Below, one piece after another: positions 1 to 7,450 of a DNA stretch of 9,686 bases (position 1 is its first letter; each line of letters opens with the position of its first letter). The stretch covers positions 1 through 9,686 of the forward strand of contig CAJTPH010000060.1 of assembly GCA_910578215.1 (NCBI GenBank), written 5' to 3'. Made by a program: the position numbers and the translations under genes. Below the pieces are notes generated by a model. It was not told the origin of the DNA and ran no database searches. It worked only from the letters and a program-made list of their open reading frames with translations. This stretch comes from an uncultured Acetatifactor sp. Lineage in GTDB: Bacteria > Bacillota > Clostridia > Lachnospirales > Lachnospiraceae.

Positions 1-47
1 ATAGGGCGAAAAGCAAACCACCGGCTTAGCCGGTGGTACTGATTCAA
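1..47 (+). mobile_element. Putative right end of an IS200/IS605-type element (window-edge fragment)
   Basis: A perfect 9-bp stem with a three-base TTA loop lies at 17-37 (ACCACCGGC / GCCGGTGGT). A short single-stranded stretch and then TTCAA at 43-47 follow it. IS200/IS605 transposons have no inverted repeats. They end in subterminal hairpins recognised by TnpA, with a cleavage tetranucleotide a few bases 3' of the right-end hairpin; TCAA is the one known for IS608. In TnpB-bearing members the same right end is the 3' end of the guide RNA scaffold, and the flanking DNA supplies the guide. The hairpin is not followed by a T-run, so it is not a simple terminator. No transposase is visible because the window starts here. 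The element assignment is inference from hairpin shape and the terminal motif; a bare palindromic repeat is the alternative. Confidence 0.45.
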
Positions 48-99
48 ATCATCGTGTGCGGATTGTCCGCGGGAAGCATTGACAACAGGAGGTAATATT

Positions 100-580
100 A
101 TGTGGCCGATTTTGAAAAGAGAGGTAATAAATTATGTGAAAAGACCTTTGCTGTGGCTGGGCATCGCAATCGGCGCCCTGATGGTATTTTAAAACGTAAG
201 CCCTTATTTGAATATCCGTTATCTGGAGTAAGGGGAAAGCATTATAAATGATTTTCCGGAAACATCACGGAATGGAGATGTTTTTAACGGATATGTGCCC
301 ACGGAGGAGAGGGCAAGAAGGGGGCTGTGGGAGGAGCAGATACAAAAAAATCTGATGTCCATATTTAGTATGAGCTATGCGGAAGCACGGGCAGTGACTG
401 ATGAAATAAGTGAAATGGATATTATGACAGCCTCTGCGTATCTGGAAGGGTACAGGTTTTATGGGGCAGAGAATGTTTATGCGGGTACAGCCTATCGCAA
501 AGGGACCCGTGAGGAAATCAATTCTTATATTGCGGAGAAAGCCCTGGACGGAATCCTCTACAGCAGGGAGAATTATGAAA
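100..580 (+). pseudogene. Broken ABC-2 type transporter permease (N-terminal part)
   Basis: A good Shine-Dalgarno AGGAGG at 87-92 precedes ATG at 100. The first 30 residues begin MWPILKREVINYVKRPLLW and run into a hydrophobic segment, as in ABC exporter permeases whose short basic N-terminus leads into the first membrane helix. TAA at 190 stops it. The same frame then gives NVSPYLNIRYLE and a second TAA at 229. From there it stays open through an extracellular-loop-like, charged stretch to about 580, where it becomes ABC ATPase sequence. Because the frame is preserved across both stops, they look like point nonsense mutations in a once-intact gene; the TAA at 190 would be CAA (Gln) after a single transition. 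The remaining membrane helices are deleted. This is a dead gene with no likely product beyond a 30-residue peptide. The exact fusion point is uncertain by some tens of bases. Confidence 0.8.
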
Positions 581-1082
581 AAATACGGAGGAAAATAGGA
601 TATCTGCCCCAGAAGATTGACCTTTATCCAGGCCTGTCGGAGCATCGCGGAAAGAAGCTGAAGCAATGTCAGGAGGCATGAAACGGAGGGTCAGCCTTGT
701 TCAGGCACTTTTAAATGAGCCGGAATTTTTGATTGTCGATGAACCCACAACCGGATTAGATCCTGAAGAACGTATCCGTATCAGAAATCTGCTGGTTGAT
801 TTTTCGGAAGGGCGCACCGTACTGTTTTCGACCCATGTGGTGGAGGATTTGGCAGCGACCTGTAACCGGCTTGCAGTTATGAAAAAGGGAAGATTCCTTT
901 ATTCAGGAAATATGAAAGAGCTGCTGGAGCTGGAAAAAGCATATCATATTTCATCGAAGCTGTATATGGGTGATGAGCTGCAAATGAAATTAATCAGTGA
1001 AGCGCCGCCCCGGACTGCATGCAGTCCCTGTGAGGCAACCCTTGAGGATGCGTATATTTATATTGCAAACAAAGAACCGTAA
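581..1082 (+). pseudogene. Broken ABC transporter ATP-binding protein (lacks Walker A)
   Basis: The ATPase remnant begins near RRKIGYLPQ (Q-loop region, from about 589), which is fused in frame to the permease remnant. The sequence passes from YPGLS almost directly to GKKLKQ, so most of the helical subdomain that usually separates the Q-loop from the signature is missing. Around 664-668 the expected CAAATG reads CAATG, one base short. This shifts the signature MSGGMKRR (from 666) into another frame, and the upstream frame ends at TGA 679-681. After the shift the second half is well preserved: signature motif, Walker B FLIVDEPTTGLDPEE, H-loop STHVVED, and a normal C-terminus ending CEATLEDAYIYIANKEP before TAA 1080-1082. 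There is no Walker A and no proper ribosome binding site ahead of 666, so a working ATPase is excluded. Family assignment is secure; substrate is unknown. Confidence 0.88.
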
Positions 1083-1101
1083 TAGTCATGCTCCTTCTTA
1101 T

Positions 1102-1137
1102 GCCCGCCTGGACTTATGTTCAGCCGGGCGTTTTTTT
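1102..1137 (+). terminator. Rho-independent terminator after the broken ABC locus
   Basis: GCCCG (1102-1106) pairs with CGGGC (1125-1129). After one C-C mismatch, CTG pairs with CAG (1121-1123) and the stem can extend through weak pairs. A run of seven T follows at 1131-1137, after a G. It separates the decayed ABC transcript from the ftsK promoter about 30 bases downstream. Confidence 0.8.
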
Positions 1138-1164
1138 GATATGCTCTTTAATGGAATTTGGTAG

Positions 1165-1193
1165 ATGACAATTTGACGCAGAAATGCTATAAT
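1165..1193 (+). promoter_or_regulatory. Vegetative sigma-A promoter for ftsK and probably the whole downstream run
   Basis: The -35 box ATGACA (1165-1170, one mismatch to TTGACA) is followed by a 17-base spacer and a consensus -10 box TATAAT (1188-1193). A TG one base upstream (1185-1186) makes it an extended -10. Transcription would start near 1200, leaving a leader of about 40 bases before the ftsK ATG. No operator-like palindrome overlaps it, so it looks constitutive. Confidence 0.85.
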
Positions 1194-1238
1194 ATCCAAG
1201 CAGATAAAACGTAAAAGGTAGTAAGCGAGGTTATCAGG

Positions 1239-4073
1239 ATGGCGGCTTCCAACGGAAGAAAAAAAACATCTACAAATAAAAACACAGGCAGGGGAACTAA
1301 AAAGGCAGCGGCAGGCTCGTCGAGCAGGGCAAAAAAAGCGGATGCCGCCCGCCGGGAGCAGGACAGGGCGCTGTTTCATGAAATAGGGCTGATCGTGCTG
1401 TTTGTGGCTATGGTTATTTTATTCTGCTGTAATTTCGGCATGATCGGACCGGTGGGCAACGGAATAAGCGGAGCTCTGTTCGGAGTGTTCGGTCTCACCG
1501 CGTATGTGGTTCCGGTGCTTCTATTTCTCGCCGTGGCGTTCTGGTTTGCCAATCAGGGGAATCCCAATGCGGTGAGAAAGCTGATTTCAGGGATTGTGCT
1601 GTTTCTTATGCTGGGAATAGTCTGTGATCTTCTCACAAAGAATTCCGCCGCCCTGGAAAAGTACGATTTTTTGCATTTGTATGAAAGCTGCCGTGTGGGA
1701 AAGACCGGAGGCGGTATTCTTGGGGGCAGCTTAAGCTTCTTTCTGCAGCATTATCTGGAGATCATCGGAACGGTTCTTGTGGTGGTGCTCTGCTCGGTGG
1801 TCAGTCTGATCCTGTTGACGGAAAAGTCTCTGATCAGCAGCATGAAGAACGGCGGCAGCCGGATGAGGGAGAGAAGCCGCGAGGACGCGGAGCGCCGCAG
1901 GGAGTACAACAGGCTCCGGCTTGAGGAACAGGAGAGAAGGCGTGCGGAAAGGGAAGAGGAACGCGCAAGAAGGGCCCAGGAGCAGCTTCGGGAGGCGGAG
2001 GAGCTGCCGAGGGGAGAGGAAGAAAATGCAAGAATAGAGGAACGTCCGAGAAGGGGCGAATCACGATCAAAAAAGGAAGAGGAACGTCTCAGGCGTGAGG
2101 AGGAACGAAGGCTCCGGGCGGAGGAAAAGGAAAACGAGAAGATATTACGCATGGAAAAGCGGGTGTCCGGCGTCATGCTTGACACGGCGCTGGAGAGACC
2201 GGAGGAAACAAGGCGCAGGGACGATATACATGAGATCGTGCTGACCGAGGAGCCCGCAGCCGAGGAACAGGCCGCAGAGGCTGTAACCGCGGCGCCTGCG
2301 CCTGTCTATGAGTTTGAAAAGGTGAATATACGGGGCGTGCATCAGGTGACAATAGATCAGACAGCGGAGGAGCAGGAGGATAAGGAGGAGCCTGAGGCAG
2401 ACGTACAGACCCGGTCAAAGGAGCCGCCTGACGAAATACGGATACATAAAGAGGATGTAAAGGAAAGCGCAAATGAGGAGCCCGGGGAGCTGGCGGCAAG
2501 GCCGAAGCCCGTGGCAAAACCGCCTGCGGATTCGGGGCGTGAGCGCACGGAAGCGCAGATGCCAAGAGATATGGCGGGCACGGAGAAGAATGTTCCGAAA
2601 AAGTATATGTTTCCGCCGCTTTCCAGGCTTCAGAAGGGTGTTGCTGTCACGGGCGACACCACAAGGGAGCTGAAGGAGACGGCGCTGCATCTGCAGCAGA
2701 CCCTGCAAACCTTCGGCGTGAGGGTGACGATCACGGATATCAGCCAGGGTCCCAGCGTTACCCGCTATGAGCTGCAGCCGGAGCAGGGCGTCAAGGTGTC
2801 CAAGATCGTGGGGCTTGCCGATGACATTAAGCTGAATCTTGCCGCTACGGATATCAGAATCGAAGCGCCGATTCCCGGTAAGGCGGCAATCGGCATCGAA
2901 GTGCCCAACAAGGAAAACATGCCTGTGGCACTCAGGGATTTGCTGGAGACAAAGGAGTTTCGTGAATTCCCCTCCAACCTTGCCTTTGCGGTGGGTAAGG
3001 ATATCGCCGGCAAGGCGGTGGTGTCTGATATTGCGAAAATGCCGCATATGCTGATTGCGGGAGCTACCGGTTCGGGAAAATCCGTCTGTATCAATACGCT
3101 GATTATGAGCATTTTGTACAAGGCGCATCCGGATGACGTAAAGCTTATCATGGTAGACCCGAAGGTAGTTGAATTAAGCGTTTACAACGGCATCCCCCAT
3201 CTGCTGATCCCGGTGGTTACGGACCCGAAGAAGGCGTCCGCGGCGCTGCATTGGGGAGTCTCGGAGATGGAGGAGCGATACCGGAGATTCGCGGATTTCA
3301 ATGTCCGGGATTTGAAGGGCTACAATAAAAAGCTGGAGTCCATGCAGGATAACGGGGAGGAAAACGTGCCGGGAAAGCTTCCTCAGATCGTGATTATCGT
3401 GGACGAGCTTGCCGATCTGATGATGGTATGCCCCGGGGAGGTGGAGGAATCCATCTGCCGTCTGGCACAGCTTGCGCGTGCGGCGGGTATCCATTTGATC
3501 ATAGCTACACAGCGTCCCAGCGTGGATGTTATCACAGGTCTTATCAAGGCGAATATGCCCAGCCGGGTGGCGTTTTCCGTGTCCAGCGGCGTGGATTCCC
3601 GCACTATTTTGGATATGAACGGCGCGGAGAAGCTTCTGGGCAAGGGAGACATGCTTTTTTATCCTCAGGGCTATACCAAGCCGGCGCGTATCCAGGGCGC
3701 CTTTGTCTCGGATAAGGAAGTGTCGGATGTGGTTGATTTCCTGAAAAACCAGGTGATTGGCAATACATATGCGGAGGATATTGAAGATAAGATCATGAGC
3801 ATCGGTTCCGGTTCCGCAAAAGGAGGAGGCGGTTCCTCCGACGGGGGGAACGCGTTGGACGAACTGTTTGAGAAGGCGGGCCGCCTGATTATTGACCAGG
3901 ACAAGGCATCCATAGGCATGCTGCAGAGAGCCTTCCGGATAGGCTTTAACAGGGCGGCAAGGATTATGGACCAGCTCTCCCAGTACGGTGTGGTGAGTGA
4001 AGATGAGGGCACCAAGGCCAGAAAGGTATTAATGAGTCCGGAACAGTTTGATCAGCTTCTGGAGGAAATATAG
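1239..4073 (+). CDS. ftsK: DNA translocase FtsK/SpoIIIE family
   Basis: This is a membrane-anchored hexameric ATPase that pumps double-stranded DNA through the division septum, or into the forespore if it acts as SpoIIIE. It has 944 residues, longer than the 787 of B. subtilis SpoIIIE. The N-terminus is basic (1-45). Membrane segments lie at about 48-65, 78-103, 115-132 and 173-193. An Arg/Glu-rich, probably helical linker covers about 208-308, and an acidic, proline-containing linker runs to about 450. The translocase core follows: Walker A GATGSGKS at 608-615, and Walker B IVIIVDELADLMM with D722 and E723. A Gly/Ser hinge leads to the winged-helix gamma domain at 871-944, which reads the DNA orienting sequences. 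GAGG at 1227-1230 sits 8 bases before the ATG. The extra length is all in the linker. The division and sporulation roles cannot be told apart from sequence. Confidence 0.97.
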   Translation: MAASNGRKKTSTNKNTGRGTKKAAAGSSSRAKKADAARREQDRALFHEIGLIVLFVAMVILFCCNFGMIGPVGNGISGALFGVFGLTAYVVPVLLFLAVAFWFANQGNPNAVRKLISGIVLFLMLGIVCDLLTKNSAALEKYDFLHLYESCRVGKTGGGILGGSLSFFLQHYLEIIGTVLVVVLCSVVSLILLTEKSLISSMKNGGSRMRERSREDAERRREYNRLRLEEQERRRAEREEERARRAQEQLREAEELPRGEEENARIEERPRRGESRSKKEEERLRREEERRLRAEEKENEKILRMEKRVSGVMLDTALERPEETRRRDDIHEIVLTEEPAAEEQAAEAVTAAPAPVYEFEKVNIRGVHQVTIDQTAEEQEDKEEPEADVQTRSKEPPDEIRIHKEDVKESANEEPGELAARPKPVAKPPADSGRERTEAQMPRDMAGTEKNVPKKYMFPPLSRLQKGVAVTGDTTRELKETALHLQQTLQTFGVRVTITDISQGPSVTRYELQPEQGVKVSKIVGLADDIKLNLAATDIRIEAPIPGKAAIGIEVPNKENMPVALRDLLETKEFREFPSNLAFAVGKDIAGKAVVSDIAKMPHMLIAGATGSGKSVCINTLIMSILYKAHPDDVKLIMVDPKVVELSVYNGIPHLLIPVVTDPKKASAALHWGVSEMEERYRRFADFNVRDLKGYNKKLESMQDNGEENVPGKLPQIVIIVDELADLMMVCPGEVEESICRLAQLARAAGIHLIIATQRPSVDVITGLIKANMPSRVAFSVSSGVDSRTILDMNGAEKLLGKGDMLFYPQGYTKPARIQGAFVSDKEVSDVVDFLKNQVIGNTYAEDIEDKIMSIGSGSAKGGGGSSDGGNALDELFEKAGRLIIDQDKASIGMLQRAFRIGFNRAARIMDQLSQYGVVSEDEGTKARKVLMSPEQFDQLLEEI

Positions 4074-4097
4074 ACCAATAGTGAAAGGATTGAATGA

Positions 4098-5795
4098 ATG
4101 AAAACAGACATTGAAATTGCACAGGAAGCAGTGATGGAGCCTATCTGTACGGTTGCCGCCGGGCTTGGGATTTCAGAGGATGACCTGGAATATTACGGAA
4201 AGTACAAGGCTAAGCTTTCCGGCGAATATCTGGAAAGCCTGAAAAGCCGGAAGGACGGACGCCTGATTCTTGTGACAGCCATCAATCCCACCCCTGCCGG
4301 CGAGGGCAAGACCACTACCAGCGTAGGGCTTGGACAGGCGTTTGGCAGGCTTGGAAAAAAGGCTGTCATTGCGCTGCGCGAGCCCTCTCTGGGGCCCTGC
4401 TTCGGCATCAAGGGAGGCGCTGCGGGCGGAGGCATGTCTCAGGTGGTTCCCATGGAGGATATCAACCTTCATTTTACGGGAGATTTTCATGCCATTACCT
4501 CGGCAAACAACCTGCTTGCCGCCCTTCTTGACAATCATATCCAGCAGGGCAACGAGCTGCAGATCGATACCAGGCAGGTGGTGTGGAAGCGGTGCCTGGA
4601 TATGAATGACAGAGTTCTGCGCAACACTGTAGTCGGCATGGGCAGCCGTCTGGACGGCTTTGTGCGCGAGGATCATTTTGTGATTACGGTGGCAAGCGAG
4701 ATCATGGCGATACTTTGTCTTGCGGAGGATATGAAGGACCTTAAGGAACGCCTGGGCCGTATTATCGTTGCCTATAATTACGCCGGAGCGCCCGTCACCG
4801 CGGGAGACCTGCAGGCAGTCGGTGCCATGGCGGCGCTTTTAAAGGATGCCATGAAGCCCAATCTGGTCCAGACCCTGGAGCATACGCCGGCGTTGGTGCA
4901 TGGAGGCCCCTTTGCAAACATTGCCCACGGCTGTAATTCCGTGGTTGCCACCAGAGCCGCTTTAAAAATGGCGGATTACTGCATCACCGAGGCGGGCTTC
5001 GGTGCGGACCTGGGGGCGGAGAAATTTTTTGACATCAAGTGCCGCATAGCGGGCTTAAAGCCTGACGCGGCAGTGCTGGTTGCAACGGTCCGTGCATTGA
5101 AGTATAATGGAGGTGTGCAGAAGGAGGAGCTGAGCCGGGAGAATCTGGATGCTTTGAAAAAGGGCATTGTAAATCTGGAAAAGCACATTGAAAACCTGCA
5201 GAAATACGGAGTACCCGTGGTTGTGACCTTAAATTCCTTTGTGACGGACACGGAGGAGGAAATTGCATTTGTTAAGGAATTCTGTGAGGCCAGAAGCTGT
5301 GAGTTTGCCCTGTCCCAGGTGTGGGAAAAGGGAGGAGAGGGCGGCATAGCGCTGGCGGAGAAGCTTCTGGAAATACTGGACGGAAATTCGGAGGCAGGCG
5401 AAGGGGAGTCTGCGCACAGTCATTTTCGGATGCTGTATGAGAACGAACTGCCTTTGGAGGAAAAAATACAGACTGTCGCAAAAGAAATTTACGGGGCAGG
5501 CAGCGTGAGCTTTTCCGCCGCCGCAAGGAGGCAGCTGCAGAGGCTGACGGAAATGGGCTTTGGCAATCTTCCTGTCTGCATGGCGAAGAATCAGTATTCG
5601 CTTTCGGATGACCCCAAGCTCCTTGGACGTCCGGAGGGCTTTGAGCTTACCGTTCGCGAGGCGTATGTTTCGGCAGGGGCGGGCTTTGTGGTTGTTTTGA
5701 CAGGCGACGTAGTTACTATGCCGGGTTTGCCCAAGAAGCCGGCGGCGTACAGGATAGATGTAAGTGAAAGTGGTGTTATAACTGGTTTGTTTTAA
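4098..5795 (+). CDS. fhs: Formate--tetrahydrofolate ligase
   Basis: This cytoplasmic enzyme joins formate to tetrahydrofolate using ATP, giving 10-formyl-THF. It is the entry step of the methyl branch of the Wood-Ljungdahl pathway and a general source of one-carbon units. It has 565 residues; the family is usually about 556-560. Visible motifs are the P-loop TPAGEGKT (65-72), LREPSLGP with R94, GIKGGAAGGG (103-112), MEDINLHFTGD, ANIAHGCNS, and VATVRALKYNGG (328-339). F381 and W409 align with the folate-stacking Phe and Trp of the Moorella enzyme by my hand alignment. The extra length is a small polar insert near 429-441. Several normally invariant positions differ, for example Met113 where the family signature has Tyr. 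It starts 24 bases after ftsK, with AAAGGA at 4084-4089. No folD, fchA or other pathway gene is in view, so acetogenesis is not shown. Confidence 0.96.
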   Translation: MKTDIEIAQEAVMEPICTVAAGLGISEDDLEYYGKYKAKLSGEYLESLKSRKDGRLILVTAINPTPAGEGKTTTSVGLGQAFGRLGKKAVIALREPSLGPCFGIKGGAAGGGMSQVVPMEDINLHFTGDFHAITSANNLLAALLDNHIQQGNELQIDTRQVVWKRCLDMNDRVLRNTVVGMGSRLDGFVREDHFVITVASEIMAILCLAEDMKDLKERLGRIIVAYNYAGAPVTAGDLQAVGAMAALLKDAMKPNLVQTLEHTPALVHGGPFANIAHGCNSVVATRAALKMADYCITEAGFGADLGAEKFFDIKCRIAGLKPDAAVLVATVRALKYNGGVQKEELSRENLDALKKGIVNLEKHIENLQKYGVPVVVTLNSFVTDTEEEIAFVKEFCEARSCEFALSQVWEKGGEGGIALAEKLLEILDGNSEAGEGESAHSHFRMLYENELPLEEKIQTVAKEIYGAGSVSFSAAARRQLQRLTEMGFGNLPVCMAKNQYSLSDDPKLLGRPEGFELTVREAYVSAGAGFVVVLTGDVVTMPGLPKKPAAYRIDVSESGVITGLF

Positions 5796-5816
5796 GACAA
5801 AAAGGGGTGACGTGGT

Positions 5817-7439
5817 ATGAAATGTCCCAAATGCGGAGAGGAAATGCCAGAGGGAAGCCTGTATTGTGAACACTGCGGTGAAGACATTCATATAGTGCCT
5901 GATTTTGAGCCTGAATTGGAGCGTAACATTGAACAGAATATCAACAGCATTCTGGAAGAACTGTATGAGAAAGAGGAGGCTGTGCAGGAGGAGGCTTCGG
6001 AGGAGGTTCCCTTGAAAAGCACACCTGCAAAGCCTTTTAAATTACGAAAATGGCAATTGGCTTTGATATTTGGAAGCATTTTCACGGCGGCTGCGGTATG
6101 GGCGGCATGGAGTCTGTACAGCTATAACTCTAAGGATTATCAGGCGGACAGGGGGGCATATTATGCAGGGCAGGCAAAATATGACAGGGCGATCTCCTGC
6201 TATAATCGTGCGTTGGAGCTTGACAGCAACAACATAGACCTTATGTTCAGCCTTGCGGAGGTCTACCTGTTAAAAAACAACAAAATTGAATATGAATATC
6301 TTCTGAGGGGAATTGTCAGGAATCCGGCGGCATCCACGGAGCAGTTAGAGAGCGCTTACAGCAAGCTGATTGCCATATATCGTGCCAGAGAGGATTATCA
6401 GACCATCAACGATCTGGTGCTTTCCAGTAACAGTGAACAGATTCTGGCAACCTATCAGAATTATATTGCCAGAATGCCGGAATTCAGCATCAAGGAGGGA
6501 TATTATGCCAGTATCCAGCCCTTGACCTTAACGGCCTTCGGCACCGGAAAGATATATTATACCATGGACGGAACAGAGCCTACGGAAGGCAGCACGGCAT
6601 ATACGGCGCCGATTATTCTGGAAAAGGGTGACTATGTTATCTCGGCGTATTTTGTAAATGACAAGGGAATCTGCAGCGATATTGTGACCAAGGAATATCA
6701 CATAGAAATCGAGGAAATACCTGCGCCGGATGTCAGCGTACCCAGCGGAGAATACAAGTCTCCCGTGAACATAGAGGTAAGCGGGGCAGAAGGTGAAATC
6801 TATTATACCACGGACGGGACGGTTCCCACTTATTCCTCCAGCGCTTATACGGGACCGATTCCCATGCCCCTTGGCAAATCTACCTTTAAGTTTGCACAGA
6901 TTGTCAACGGTGTCACGGGGCTCGTTGCAGAGAGAACCTATCAGCTGAAAATGAAAACGAGTTATACGCCTGAGCAGGCGGTGTCCGCCATCAGGGACTA
7001 TGCTCTGGGAACCGGAAAATTTTATGACGAGACAGGCCGCTTTGACGAGTCGGGGGCAGCGTATCAGTATGAGTATCAATATGTGATGAATATCAACGGA
7101 ATAGCCGATTTTTATGTGGTATCGGAGATCCTTCGCTCGTCTGACGGGACGGCGGCAAAGACGGGCAGCAATTATGCGGTCAATGCCTATACGGGAGAGT
7201 TTTTCAGGCTGGAGCAGGACAAATACGGAAATTACAGCTTGATAATAATAGAAAAAGTTACGGGAAATAATCCTGAAAAAAGCGGTACGGAAAAGGCGGA
7301 AGCGCCGGGAACATCTCGTCCTCCGGCAGAAAATTCCGAAGATGTGAATAACGAGGCTTCGTTTAATGAGGAGGAAGCCGGCGAGGAGCCTTCCGAAACA
7401 GAAAATATAGATACGGATAATTCCGTGCAGGACGAATAG
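5817..7439 (+). CDS. Zinc-ribbon, single-TM protein with TPR and two chitobiase-C-terminal-type repeats
   Basis: I do not recognise this as a named gene. It has 540 residues. A short zinc ribbon holds CxxC pairs at C3/C6 and C17/C20. An acidic linker follows to about 65, then a basic patch and one membrane helix at about 80-101. The topology is probably zinc ribbon inside and the rest outside. A TPR-like helical region lies at about 108-220 (YDRAISCYNRALELDSNN is a clear TPR unit). Two beta-sandwich repeats of the CHB_HEX_C type, with YYTMDGTEPT (247-256) and YYTTDGTVPT (329-338), cover about 228-295 and 305-375. An unrecognised alpha/beta domain spans about 383-480, ending in YAVNAYTGEFF and a strand. 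The last 60 residues are acidic, Pro/Glu-rich and likely disordered. AAGGGG lies 5802-5807. No catalytic motif is visible. A wall- or glycan-associated binding or sensing protein is possible but is inference. Confidence 0.9.
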   Translation: MKCPKCGEEMPEGSLYCEHCGEDIHIVPDFEPELERNIEQNINSILEELYEKEEAVQEEASEEVPLKSTPAKPFKLRKWQLALIFGSIFTAAAVWAAWSLYSYNSKDYQADRGAYYAGQAKYDRAISCYNRALELDSNNIDLMFSLAEVYLLKNNKIEYEYLLRGIVRNPAASTEQLESAYSKLIAIYRAREDYQTINDLVLSSNSEQILATYQNYIARMPEFSIKEGYYASIQPLTLTAFGTGKIYYTMDGTEPTEGSTAYTAPIILEKGDYVISAYFVNDKGICSDIVTKEYHIEIEEIPAPDVSVPSGEYKSPVNIEVSGAEGEIYYTTDGTVPTYSSSAYTGPIPMPLGKSTFKFAQIVNGVTGLVAERTYQLKMKTSYTPEQAVSAIRDYALGTGKFYDETGRFDESGAAYQYEYQYVMNINGIADFYVVSEILRSSDGTAAKTGSNYAVNAYTGEFFRLEQDKYGNYSLIIIEKVTGNNPEKSGTEKAEAPGTSRPPAENSEDVNNEASFNEEEAGEEPSETENIDTDNSVQDE

Positions 7440-7450
7440 AGAGGTGGATT

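Noticed and set aside
17..37. Hairpin read as a Rho-independent terminator
   Set aside because: No T-run follows; the next bases are ACTGATTCAA, which fit a transposon end better.
58..70. Small 5-bp hairpin GCGGA-TTG-TCCGC
   Set aside because: Too short to distinguish from chance and has no associated motif.
79..84. TTGACA as a -35 box
   Set aside because: The place for a -10 box falls at about 102-107 in the permease start and reads GTGGCC; no TATAAT-like sequence is there.
666..1082. Intact short ATPase gene starting at the signature motif
   Set aside because: It lacks Walker A and Q-loop in frame and has no ribosome binding site; it is the shifted second half of a broken gene.
1173..1178. 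TTGACG as the -35 box of the ftsK promoter
   Set aside because: Only 9 bases separate it from TATAAT; ATGACA at 1165-1170 gives the correct 17-base spacing.
1751..2185. Serine/arginine-rich antisense frame
   Set aside because: It is the complement of the Arg/Glu-rich FtsK linker; composition alone explains it.
2415..3128. 237-residue antisense reading frame within ftsK
   Set aside because: The opposite strand encodes a clear FtsK motor; the antisense product is low-complexity with no recognisable motif or ribosome binding site.
5229..5891. 220-residue antisense frame across the fhs end
   Set aside because: It overlaps well-conserved Fhs coding sequence and has no family resemblance.
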